In this document: in pieces, positions 1-11,600 of the stretch
How positions within the stretch are numbered: the stretch's first letter is position 1
Layout of the letters: every line of letters starts with the position of its first letter
Source: Lingula anatina
Lineage: Eukaryota > Brachiopoda > Lingulata > Lingulida > Lingulidae
DNA length: 38,720 nt
Reading direction: 5' to 3'
Assembly (NCBI RefSeq): GCF_001039355.2
Contig: NW_019774236.1
Coordinates: 548,312-587,031, forward strand
Notes under the pieces: generated by a model
What the model was told of the DNA's origin: nothing
Database searches by the model: none
The model's input: the letters and a program-made list of their open reading frames with translations, nothing else
Translations under genes and position numbers: made by a program

Positions 1-204
1 TTGAATAGGAAGTCATATACTGGCAATCTAAATGTGACCTTAAAATTGACCTTTGACCTACTTTTTATCATGAACTGAACTCTGCTAATTTCTTTCTCTT
101 TTAACTTCAAACTTGACAGAGATAGGTCCATAGTTACTCTTGAACTTGAATAGGAAGTCATATACTGGCAATTTACTCTGACCTTGAAATTGACCCTTGA
201 CCTA
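1..204 (+). repeat. Tandem or dispersed repeat, two partial units 145 bp apart
   Basis: The sequence TTGAATAGGAAGTCATATAC and about 40 bases after it, including TTGACCTTTGACCTA-like words, occurs at 1-60 and again, with a few changes, at 146-204. The array may continue upstream of the window. The rest of 205-633 is AT-rich, with no MTMR14 exon recognised. Confidence 0.75.
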
Positions 205-460
205 CCTTACGAAGAACTTAAATTTGATTGTACCATATATATTTTTTGCAATAGTTAAAAAATTCTTGTTGATTGCATTTTTACAGCTTGTCAAGCACAA
301 AACTGGTGGCTGTGTCCCTTATTTTGTGTATGTGGGGGTCTATACGAATGTGTTTGCTCCAGCTGGTGGTACAATATTTGGAGGCGGTATCGCCTCTCTG
401 ATCCTCTAGTTAGACTGGTGCTTTAGGCGGTTTTATAACAATATGGGGTGACAAATAAAA

Positions 461-463
<3 letters not shown>

Positions 464-509
<46 letters not shown>
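464..509 (+). repeat. (GT)n microsatellite
   Basis: About 23 GT units in the MTMR14 intron upstream of the catalytic exon. Confidence 0.92.
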
Positions 510-511
<2 letters not shown>

Positions 512-633
512 ATATATTGAAACAGAATTATATGAAAAAATATGTTTAATTTTTTTTTAAATTAAAAAAAATGTTCTTTTTATGTGAGAAAAGAAAAGTT
601 TAGTAAAATTATGTTTTTATTTATATATTTCAG

Positions 634-3600
634 TAGAGGGTGGTGTCCTGGTTCACTGTATATCAGGGTGGGACCGCACTCCTCTGTTTGTATCTCTACT
701 CCGTCTGTCTCTGTGGGCGGATGGTCTGGTGCATTCCTCTCTTAGTGCAATGGAAATACTCTACCTAACAGTGGCCTATGACTGGTATTTGTTTGGGTGA
801 GTACTGGGTAATTAAGCTATTAATATACTTGTATAATATTCACAGATTAATCATCGTCATTCTTTTCCCTTGGGCAGCAGCATGTTAAGGTTAGAGTTGT
901 TGCATAGATAATAGAGGATTGAAAGTTTGGATACCATTTCTCCTCTTCACTGAGAAGAGTTAGATACTTGTCTGTTACATTGATGCATTTTTGATGGGTA
1001 TATGTAGTTATTAATTATAGTTCACTTGTCTTAATTTCAGTCACAATCTGCCTGACAGACTGGCCAGAGGAGAAGAAGTAGGTATCACTGTAGTTTGGTC
1101 ATTGTCTGTCCAGACTTTATTTACTGTTTTGTATTAGTTCAGTCTGTGATGATTGGGAGCTGTTTCAGTTGCACTTTGTTTTACAGGAATTATCAGATTT
1201 TTTTCTCTGAATGTTTTATAATATATAACTTGAATGCACTAGAGTGGCAAACGTATGTTTTACATGTTGATATAAACACTTGAAAAATGTTTGAAATACT
1301 AAGCATATGAGTTCATCACTGTAATATTGATCTAAGCTGATAATGTTGTCTTTTCTCTTTCAGATTTTATTCTTTTGTTTCTATTTCTTGGGGTATATCC
1401 AGTCAGAAGAATTTTCCTTAGCAAAAAAGTGAGTTGATAATTGATCATTGTAATACAGCAGATCCTTACCACATTTTATACAATATTATGTGCAAGCATA
1501 ATTTATATTAATATGCAATCAAACTTAATCTTTCAAGATTTTTTGACTATTAATAAATGCTAATTTTTACTATGTCATATTTAAAGTTTCACACACAACA
1601 GTATTATTTTTTGCACATTCACAGGGAGTAAAAAAAATAGACTTTATGTGAAAGAAAAAAAAATTAGTGAATGAAGCTCATGAGTTTGTAATGCAGTAAG
1701 TGTATGATTTTCACTGTTTCAGGCCTAGGTCTAGGGCAGTGAGTAGGGCAGATTCTGAGTGCAATATTGAAGGGGTTCTATTAGGTAAGAGACTGAACAA
1801 GGATTCATTACTGGTCTGGAGCTACAAATAATTGAAATAATGCTGTAAGGCATTTTGATGCAGAATGTCACATGTTAGGTTATTTAACGCACCAAAAAGA
1901 AATGCAGTAGAATTAAAGAATGCTATTTTTTTTTTTTTTTTTACAATTTTCTGTTGAAGAATGCATCATTGGTGTTTTGTATCTTGTAAGAAAATGTTAT
2001 TGAGCTCTGTCTCCAGAAATAATAATTAAATCAGTTAAAATGATTACTTTTTTTTTTCAGTGCAATATTTTTTTACACTAATAGTGTTTACCTTGGTTTA
2101 TTTACTCATTCCATTGTAAACATACAATATATATATCTGCCATATTTCAGATGCCTCTGACACCACAATCCGTTATGGTCGTTGTGGTAGTACCACCAGT
2201 ATTAACAGTGTTAGCAGTATCACTAGCAATAGGAGTAGTGTGGACAATGCACCTATGTTCTTCACAGCTGGTAGTCCAGAGGAAGACTCCTTCATACAGA
2301 GCAGGTGAGGGATGTTAACTAGGCATTTCATGGGTGACTGATGGTTTGTTTATGATTTACACTGAAAAATATATTTGTAATTTATTGAAATGAAGACAAA
2401 AGGCATGTATCAGTATGTGAGACAGGTAAAGGAGTATATTTATAAAAAACGGCTCTCAGTGTGCTTACTTTGCCTTTCTTAGCTTTGTCATAGAAGTTGG
2501 TTGCTATCAGTTGAAGTATATTGCTCAATGCTGTATTAGACTAGTACTTAGTGCACTGCGACCTTTTCAAGAAAAGATGTATGCAGATGAGAAATTCTCA
2601 ATGAGTGCTTTGTCGCTGATAAATATATGATACAATTGTCATTCTTTGCTGACATTTTGACCAAGTTTTTATTATATTCCAATCTCTTGCATATTCCCAG
2701 CAGTGGCGTGCCCTCAGTCAGTTTTCACAGAAAATCGCCCACTAGTCGTCACCAGCTGAGCTCTGAGTCTTCCAGTAGCACACCAGGCAGTTACCATGGC
2801 GTGGCGTACACGGCGAGTACCACGGCGGTCCCAGTGCCAAGCGGAAGCAGACTACGAGAGAAAAGTTTAGCTGAGGCTGCCAATTCACCAGCTTGTGGAA
2901 GGTAAGAACTGTTTCTGTATATGGATGAGTGGATGTGTTTGTTACTGAATTCTTCAGGTTGAAGCCTCTCAAGGTGTAATGCAGTAAGTTAGTTATGGGG
3001 TATTTTATACAATCATTGTTTTCTTAAATTTTCCTTAAGTATATCAATATATTATCAAACTGTTTAAATATTTTATAGAAAATTTTTACTTCAGTTTCAA
3101 CAATGCTTTTTTTGCAAATTTAAGTAGCATCTCTCCTACCATTTAAAGATATTTTTTCCGTTAACAAACAGTATAAATTTCAAACTTATATCTCTTTTTT
3201 TAATTAGACTACATAAATTTTTTTACACATCTTTCTTTCTTGTCAGAATACATAGTTTACTTGTATATACACCCACTATTTTCAGTTGGCAAGTGATCTC
3301 GGCCACAGGAAGTCTCAAGGATGCGGCCACCTTCAGGGACTCTCCCAAGGCATCAGGTTCTGATCACAATATCAGTATGGACAGCAGGACAAGTTGGTGG
3401 GTGCCTCTCTGTCTGTTTAGTATCGATTCATTGTACCTTTTTCATATATATTTATATTATTTCATTTGATATTCAACATTCGGACAGATTTCTACAGGAA
3501 TGTTCTTTTGTAAATTTACTCAATTCATTTGTTATATAACTTGTGGTGGATTTCTCTGAATAATACCAAGAAGTCAAACATAATGTATATTTGGAACTTA

Positions 3601-3918
3601 AGTCATTTTAGTCTACAAGTCATTTGTTTATAGCTGGACTGGTAAGAAATGTGCATCGTGAAAGTTTTTCGCATGGTTCATTTTTTATTTATTTTTTGCT
3701 CCTTTCACAGGTGTGCGGAGATCACCGAGATGACAGAATCCAATGAAGGCACCCCAAGAATGCAAAAACTGGACAGAGTGAGGAAAATATTCCACAATGT
3801 GTACAGTGTGACTATAGGCTTTAAGAATGGACCAGACCCTTCAGGGGGACTCACTAGTTTATTGGACCACTTTGCAGAAAAAGTTGGTATTCGAGGAGCA
3901 AAAAGTACTTTTGTATAG
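634..3918 (+). CDS. MTMR14: Myotubularin-related protein 14 (3' part of gene)
   Basis: Phosphoinositide 3-phosphatase of the myotubularin family (Jumpy), which removes the 3-phosphate from PI3P and PI(3,5)P2 on membranes and dampens autophagy (family knowledge). Exons seen: 634-796, 1041-1077, 1364-1428, 1723-1784, 2151-2304, 2701-2901, 3286-3396, 3711-3918; all junctions are GT-AG and keep frame, and the stop is TAG at 3916-3918. The first exon carries the catalytic loop HCISGWDRTP: the CX5R cysteine codon is 657-659 and the arginine codon 675-677. It is followed by LFVSLLRLSLWADGLVH and LYLTVAYDWYLFG, close to vertebrate MTMR14. The middle exons are Ser/Thr-rich and poorly conserved. The last exon ends with the family tail (VRKIFHNVYSVTIGF, GGLTSLLDHFAEKVGIR). 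The 5' exons lie off the window, since nothing between 1 and 633 reads as the preceding exon. The gene converges on APEX2. Confidence 0.93.
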
Positions 3919-4960
3919 CATCGGCTGCAGCTGATATGTGGGGATTTTGATTTTCTTTTGTGCGTGTGTGCATTTTGATGCACAGGGATATTTGTTTTTA
4001 TTTAATATACAAAGAGAGACAGTATAAATTATTCATGTCATGGGCCACAATAATTTGATTAAAACTGAATGTTTGTTGTGGGTGTCGAAGTTTTGAGAAG
4101 CTCTCGTCATCTTCAGTATCGAAATATCATGGAGGAAGTTGTGTCGCTGTGGTTTACGTAATTGTTCAGTGTTGGATACTGTTGAACATGTTAACATTAT
4201 GTCGCACAATAGAAGGTAACATCTGTGTAACAGGTAATAGCTATGGAATAGAGGTTGCACCCAGACACCTCCCCATCAAGCAATATTGAGGCAAACTTCC
4301 TTTAGGAGCTGGTTGCAGATATTAAAGCCATATTCAGGGGTCAGCTGCACCAGTTTTCTCACTCCAAAGAAACACACAACAGTATCAGATGTTCAAATGT
4401 TGGTGTTTTTTCTTCCTGTGTTCCTACAGAACTGATAGACATTCCTGTGTAAAGCTGAGGCAATACTACAATACTATCTGTATACGCAGAAACCTTCCCT
4501 CATTCAACTTACTTAGTACATTGCCCAAAAATGGTATTATAGCGACGGGTAGAACAACACAAAAATTATTGAGACAAGTGTATTTTTTCTTTCTTTCTTT
4601 TTACAGGATATGAATAATTTAATAAAAAAATTACAACCTGAAGTTTTAGTTGTGCATAGAACAGTTTTGATCAAGAGTGTAATCCTTCAATATCTTCTGG
4701 ATAATTTACCCATATGTTGTTACCTGAATGTTCTTTTGAATTTTTTCTTCAAATTTCCCAAAAACATTAATATAAAATTGCCACTTTTATTTAAAAAAGG
4801 CATTTTTATGTCAGTTTCAGTGAAGTCTTATAGTTCTAGCATAAACTTTCATATCCCACTGCACAATAAATTGCATATTTTTTAATTGTTTCACATAATT
4901 CCTGTTTCAATATGTTGTCTTTTACAAAAAAAGAGATAAATGAAATTTTATGCACACATG
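3919..4960 (+). other. MTMR14 3' UTR and MTMR14/APEX2 convergent junction
   Basis: No coding exon is visible between the MTMR14 stop and the APEX2 stop. Plus-strand AATAAA hexamers occur at 4621-4626 and 4865-4870. A minus-strand AATAAA (TTTATT on plus) lies at 4786-4791, downstream of the APEX2 stop. If these are used, the two 3' UTRs overlap or nearly abut. UTR ends are inferred from the hexamers only. Confidence 0.55.
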
Positions 4961-7900
4961 CTACTTTAAACTGCCCTTCTTTTTCTTAGGCAGCCATTCA
5001 AAGTGTTCACACCTTGCCAGTGGGTTAGAAGCATGTCCCTGGGGCCGGGCACAACACCAGAACTGTCTGCCAAAATTCACGCCTTCTTTCTTAACCGTTC
5101 TCAGAACACACGGCTCTTTATGCCCCTTGCAAGATGGCGGTTTGGGTGGTCCTTTCAACATCGTTTTCCAAGCGTCTTTTAGATTTTGGCTTTTGTTGAT
5201 CGTCTCCTGGGATGATGGAGTTTCGTTGCTTTCCTGTGAGGAGTGTAGTGATATCGATTCACTGTATGTGACTGATGAGGTCTCATTGCTCTCTTGTGAA
5301 GAATAAGTTCCCTCTCCGTCGCTGTTCTGGGAAAGAAATATCCCATCTTCAATGCAAGTTCTGTTTTCAATCCCAGAGTCAAGAGAACCTTTTTCTTTGG
5401 CCGGAGTAATTGTTTTTGAAACAAAAAAATTCATTAAACTAGACTGTTTGCCTTTCCTATCATGCATTTTGGACTTTTTGGATGTCTGCTTCATTAACAG
5501 AGGTGCAGCTCTTTTGGAAAGGAGTCTTGTTTCTGTTTTGTGTTTGACCTCTGTAATGGTACGGGCATCTGTCACAGATTCATCTTTTTCACAAAATTCC
5601 TCCTTGAAAATGGTGGCCTCTGATTTAACCAACTCCACTGAAGTATGCTTTGGCTCCTTAACAGACTTACTGAAAAATTCTGACAGCTTTTGCTGCTTCC
5701 CTGAAAATTCTGGCATAAATTTCGTACAAATGGGTGGATATTTTGCAGACTGTACAATATCACAGGTCAACTCTGCCTTAACTGGGCAGTGGTCACTTCC
5801 CTCTATATCTGGACGGATTACACAGTCCCTGACCAGCCCTTCACAGAGGTCAGCACTGGCCAGAATGTAGTCTATCCTGGTTCCGTAGTTGGTCTGTCTG
5901 GCTCCTGTGGAGGTGTTCCAACATGTGAAAGCATTTTTTTCATTGGGACGGAAATAACGAAACGTGTCAACGAATATGCCCCCTGTGACAATAGAGTCTG
6001 TGTCTGCTTCCACATCCTGAGCTGGTTCTGCTGCTGTCCCTATTGGCTTTAGGAATGCATTGAGCCATTTGCGGCTTGGACGGGCATCAAATTCCTAAAA
6101 GTAAATATTTTGATCAGATGAGCTTTAAAGTATGATTCATTTTCATGTCAAGAACAATAATTTGATTTTCTCAAGATTATTATAGTTACTGAACTGCATT
6201 TAAGTTGTGAATGTAAATAAGCAAACACTCGGACACACATACACGACGGAGTGACACAGTTACTGTAATATTATCTTAGTTATTTGGCTAAAATAAATAT
6301 GGGCATCAACAAAGTGGAATCTTAATTTACATTACCAGAAAGCATTTGACGTCTGCTGTAGTAATATAGCCTGCAAGACACACCTACCTCCTTCTCCACA
6401 GGATCACAGTGGTCTATCTGCCTGTGAGAGATGTTCAGATCTCCAAGTATGATGACATGGCTGGGAAGAGAGATACAGGCAATAAATAAATTACAATAAT
6501 TCCAGTATATATTAATGAAAATACCAGTACTAAATTCATATGTGCATCACTTGCCTTCCATTGCAATAATTATTATATGTGCACCAAACAAATTGCTCCT
6601 AACTCAGAGAAATTACTTTTTCAAATGCAACAAAATTTCATACTTTTAAGAAAAAGCATAAATTAGAACTTATTCTGAATTCGACTAATATGAATACATT
6701 TAAAAGCTAGCCCATGAAAAAAAAAATGAATAGATGTGACTTCAGAATAATGAGGAATAAAATAGTCTTAATCTAAAACATGGCACTACTAGATGTGTAA
6801 TGTACTGACAATAATGAATATACATAAATAGATGTGTAAATGCTCTATAAAGTATGTGTTAGAGTCCTACCCACCTGCCCGCGTGGACGAGAGCCTCGGC
6901 TCTAGTCTGAAGAAGCTGACAGAACCTCTGTTTGAACACCTGTCTGTCTTCCCTCTCTGGGTCAGCACGGGGGACATACACATTGATGATAGTCAGTAGC
7001 TCTTCCTTGCTTTCTTCTGCCCTGTGGTATAATAATAGGTATATCAGTATTAGACATGTCCAAGAAAAACACTTTTGTAAACTTGATATTTTGCAAATGC
7101 AAGTAAATGGAATTTTATTATGAAAAATGCTAAAAATCAGCTTCAGAGCTGTTTAAATTCCAGTCAAGAAAAACACTCCACTACCAAATCAGGGATTACT
7201 TATTAGAAATTTTCAAGTTCATTTGGAATATGAATTAAAATAAAATAAACATTTTATTATTTTTAAATGAAATTAAAACAAAAATGAAAATTACTTGTGC
7301 CCTTTTTTAAAAGAATAACCAACATATGCTACCTGATTTTATGTTGGGTGATGATAACACGCCCCTCATTGTCCAGACTCTGTAGTTCTTCATCAGTGAA
7401 ATCAGCATGGTTACCATAGCAACCAATCAAAGCACTATCATCCCCTGTGGTTGCTAAGAGACCAGTCAGACCCTCCTCTGCCTTCACTGGGGTTGCATGG
7501 GTTTTGCAGTACGTTGCCACACCTGAAACCAACAATCAACATCAGCACTGTGAATGAACTTCTTCAAATGTATTTCTGGACTTAAAATCTACGTATTATA
7601 GTTCAAGACGCTGCCTATCCCTCAGACCTTGTGTATGGCAATAACTTCAGAGATCCAGCGTGTGCATGTGTGTGTGTGCGCGTGCATGCACTGTTGGAAT
7701 GCCTCTGTGTGTGAAAGATTCATATGGAGCTTACCTGAATATCCACTTCTCACTTTAGAGAAACTATAATAAGAACTGTAACCTTCAACTATTGCAGTAG
7801 GCTCATCCAACTGGTCACCTGGACAAAAATAAAATTGTACAGTACACTGGGCTGATTGTAGTATGTACTGTACCCCATTAAGTTCACAACTTAGCCAAAT

Positions 7901-8184
7901 AGGGATCAAATAACAAGCAACATGAGTGTTTTGGATTAGGCTTAATTTTAATCAAAGCATCAAATATTAGAGTCAAGTGTTGTAAATAATCAGCTTGGTT
8001 CTTTATAAGTATTCAGTCACGAATGAAAAATGCATTTAAACTCTTCAGTTTGAGGGGTGCATATTTCTACTTTACATCTGGTTCTCTGTGTAAAATTGTG
8101 TGCGTGAGAGAGCTCATCAACTCAGAGGTAAAATAGACAAGAGGATGAAAAGGGTGGTTTTCCTTCCATTAAACCCCAGCAGAC

Positions 8185-8218
<34 letters not shown>

Positions 8219-8389
8219 GAACTAAGAAAAAGATGAGGGGAGGGACGATTATAAAATAACACTTTGACACATACGAGTAACTTTGGTCTCTTGGAAGCAC
8301 ACGATGTCAGCATCTAAATCATCTATCACTTTCTTCAGGGGGGATTTCGTTGCTCGAATACCATTGATGTTCCACGTTATGATCTTCAT
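4961..8389 (-). CDS. APEX2: DNA-(apurinic/apyrimidinic site) endonuclease 2
   Basis: Class II AP endonuclease with 3'-phosphodiesterase and 3'-5' exonuclease activity, acting in nuclear base-excision and single-strand-break repair (family knowledge). Exons in transcript order: 8389-8275, 7818-7735, 7522-7333, 7021-6875, 6460-6388, 6094-4961; 580 residues, against 518 in human. It opens with MKIITWNINGIRA (Asn7, Asn9). Further exonuclease-endonuclease-phosphatase motifs are FQETK (Glu34), NVYVPRADPER (Tyr145), LGDLN (Asp186, Asn188), NYGTRIDYIL and GSDHCPV (Asp304, His305). The C-terminal tail holds two PIP-box-like motifs, QQKLSEFF (337-344) and QSSLMNFF (420-427), five SQ dipeptides between 458 and 506, and a Zf-GRF domain with Cys525, His528, Cys550/551 and Cys565 (ending RCEHFEWLP). 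The long last exon encodes nearly two thirds of the protein. It shares a promoter with TMPO. Confidence 0.96.
8188..8217 (+). repeat. (CA)n microsatellite in APEX2 intron 1
   Basis: About 15 CA units between the first and second APEX2 exons, 58 bp from the first donor. Confidence 0.92.
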
Positions 8390-8612
8390 GTCTTCTTTAT
8401 GGCTCGGAGATTGAAAAGCAGAACGAAAGTGTGGGAAAAACCCATTTTTGTAACAAGGAATTTGATTGGGCTTCTGAAATCAATCGTCTGAGATTCAGCC
8501 AATGACTGTCTAGCAATTTATTCCGCCCGTAAAGTGTACACAACGTGTTGTAGTTGAGTAACATAAATCTACCGGTGGATTCCAGACGAGTTTGCGCGGA
8601 AATTTAGAAAAA
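8390..8612. promoter_or_regulatory. Bidirectional promoter between APEX2 and TMPO
   Basis: Only 223 bp separate the two start codons, so both 5' UTRs and the core promoter must lie here, unless upstream untranslated exons exist. A CCAAT box on plus is at 8499-8503 and one on minus (ATTGG) at 8465-8469, about 30 bp apart and in opposite orientations, as is common in divergent promoters. CpG dinucleotides are denser here than in the flanking introns. No TATA box is obvious. A TTTGCGCGGAAA stretch at 8591-8602 resembles, but does not exactly match, an E2F site. Confidence 0.65.
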
Positions 8613-11600
8613 ATGGATCCTAATTCATTAACAAAAGAGAAACTGAGGCAAGAATTGAAGCTGAATGACATAGAACTTCCAGGACCGGACGCTAAAAAGG
8701 ATGTCTACGTGGAATTGTACCGCAAGCATCTGTTGAAAACGGTGCAGGACTCGCCGTTAACCGAGTTTTCGAGCGATGAGGAGTTCGAAATCGTCAATCA
8801 GAAACTGAAGATCAATGTGAGTAGTACTTTCTTGCATTTAGAAATTGAGCACACCTTCAGCAAGTGGAATATTTTACTCGGCCTGTTTGCCTAGTATTCT
8901 GATCCTTGTTATATGCAGCTGTATCTGATTTTTATTGATTTCAAACAAAATTATCATGTTTTTAGCAGCAGTAATTTCTTCCTTTCGTTTTTTGAATATG
9001 CATCAGTTCAGCACAAAGCATTATAGTCACATGATGCAGTCGATATGTCAGCTTGCAAATAAATGTACACTTTTGAGATGCATTAGGTTAGAAAACGCGC
9101 TTGAAAGCTCATGATACCAGAATATCGTGGAAATGTCCAGAGTACTACGTACTACTTGTACTACTACTGTAGGTTGGCATTTATCTCCACCTGTTAGAAT
9201 TTTCACCTGTTAGCATTACTTTAATGTGTACTGTTTGGCATCAAACACTAAGTAGTGTGGAGAAGTTCAAAGTGAAAGTGGCCTTTGTGTAGACTGTAAT
9301 TCATTAAAAAAGGCAGTAGATCAGTATATAAAACACTTGTGTTTACTTTGCACACTGCATAAAAGAACACAGCAAATATAGACTGTGAGTAATGCAGTTA
9401 TTTTAGAAGAAATATCCAGATAAGATTGAACAGGTGCTGGATGAACAATACACATGGCAAAGAAGGGCACTGGTATGGTGTCAATCATTCCCAACTTGTA
9501 TCTGTTGCCTGGGCTGTTTATTGATACACTCTCATGATGCCATGGAAACTTGTGGGAATAAGAATGCCCAGTTGCTGTGAAAATATAGTACAGATGTATT
9601 TATGTGAATTAAAAGTTGCAGAGAAATCAGCTTTGGGTCATTGATAAATGATGTACGTTAAGCATGGGACTAGAAATTAACTGCATTTTTAAGATTAATT
9701 TTGTATTTTCTTGACCTAGAAAATTACTTTGAAGTAGGGCAAGTTGTTTTAATGATTTAAAAATATTTCTTTTGACATAATCACAGGTGTTATAAGTAAA
9801 GTCAGCCTCAAGTGTGGCCCAGAGTAATGAAATGGTAGATCATGTGTTCCAGTTAAGACCTCATGTTGACATAAGGCGTTTGCACTTCAGCTTTCAGTTT
9901 TGAGAAATTTCTAGTATCATGTTAGCACACCTCAGTATCGGTATATTAAACGCATGTGTATATATTCCACCTCAAGAAAGATACAGGGCTATAAACTGGA
10001 TTTTTCTGGGCAATTAAAAGGTGTTTATGTTTTAAACGACTTTTTAAAGCCTTTTGAGACATTTCTGCTGTTCATTTCTTTGCTTTGAGGAGAACTTTAT
10101 TGTTTATTGTTTATATAACTCTTGCCACGGCCCAGCATAAACTGTACTGGAGTTAAATGGAAGCCATTACTGTTGAGAAAGCCAACAGTCTTTTGTAGTT
10201 TGTACATAATGGGTTGCATTTCAATTTAATGCTGGGTGACTTTGCTTGCAACCCTTATAATAGCCAGAATTATAGAGTTGAGCCGGACTATAGGTAATTC
10301 AGGAAAAAGGGAAAATTGTTGTAAGCAGTAGGCAAGAATGTCCTATTGTTACCACAGCTAGTCTGTTTCAATTAACATTCTCCCAGGAGTAAATTGTGTG
10401 TAAAAGCAATAAAATGTGAGCAGTCATTTTTTCTCCCTGTCGGGATTGCTATATATTTTTTATCTTACTTTGCCAAACTATTAATATCCTGATAGTATCA
10501 GGGTTTAAAAAAATAGGGTATATTACCTAATGTGTGATAGCACTTGTGTTAAACCTATAGAATGGTAGCATAAACTGTTAAATCTTTTAAAAAGTTCTTT
10601 CATTTGGAGAGGTACATGTATACTGTTCTGTACCTAGACCACAGCTAGAGCATGAGACCATTAGCTTATCAGCTAAGTGTGCCTTGGTGTTGAGATAAGC
10701 AGTCTATCAGGTTATTAAAACTGTCAGGAATGTTTGTGTTACAAATTGCCCTCATCTTGTTATTAATTGTTAAGTAATTGCTTTGGGGAGGAGCTGTTCA
10801 CTTAAACGGAGTGGTTAATTAACTTGTGAGTTTAATATGTAACACTTGTTCAGTTTTAAAAAAAATCATAGTACATGTAACAGTGTTTCCATCATAAACA
10901 TTACCCCAATGATTTACTATTGCATCAGTAGCTTATTATATAAAGGCCTAAGGAGTTTATCACCATGCATAACCAGTGCATCTTTTAATTATTAATAAAC
11001 TTCTTAAGAAGGTATTTAATAATCCAATATCAGAGGTAGATCATTATTGCTATTTGTGTATGGTTTAGTTGCACCAAGTCAGTATGAAATATTGGCCTGG
11101 ATTTTGTTCAACTCAGTTAACCTGCCAAAACAAACAGCCAAAGTTTATTAAATTGACCAGTAGGAACACATTTGTAGGTGCTGCTTTGGAAGACCTTGCT
11201 GAGCACCTTTGAATGGATAATTGATGGAGTGATTTGTCTGTACCATTAAGCTACAAAAACTCACAAAAATTCAATGATGTTACCAATAGTTTTAAATTCC
11301 AATCTTCCTTCTTTTTTTCATCAGTGAATACCTTGCTACTTACCACTGAAGGAGTTAATGATGGAGGTACTATGTTCTTTTCATAAACTTACAAAAACAG
11401 ACTCCTAATGTAATGATTTTGATCATATGATTCAAATTCAAAGGGACTGAGCAGCTGACATGCACGTTTGAGGCCTAGAACACAAAGCACATATATAAAC
11501 TTGTAATTGCAATCTTTTGAACAAAGTAGCATTTAATTTGGGGTGTATATAAGGAGCCATTGTGACCATGGAGACTGTGCAGACGGCAATATAGCATGCA

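Noticed and set aside
381-396. Small hairpin GAGGCG-GTAT-CGCCTC
   Set aside because: A 6 bp stem is short and has no adjoining terminator, tRNA or element features.
197-409. 70-codon open frame preceded by TTTTTACAG, a possible upstream MTMR14 exon
   Set aside because: The translation does not resemble the MTMR14 segment before the catalytic loop, begins in AT-rich repeat and ends in a stop rather than at a clear donor. An unrelated repeat fragment is more likely.
5352-5870. 172-codon open frame on plus strand
   Set aside because: It is antisense to the long last exon of APEX2, shows no family motif, and is explained by that exon's composition.
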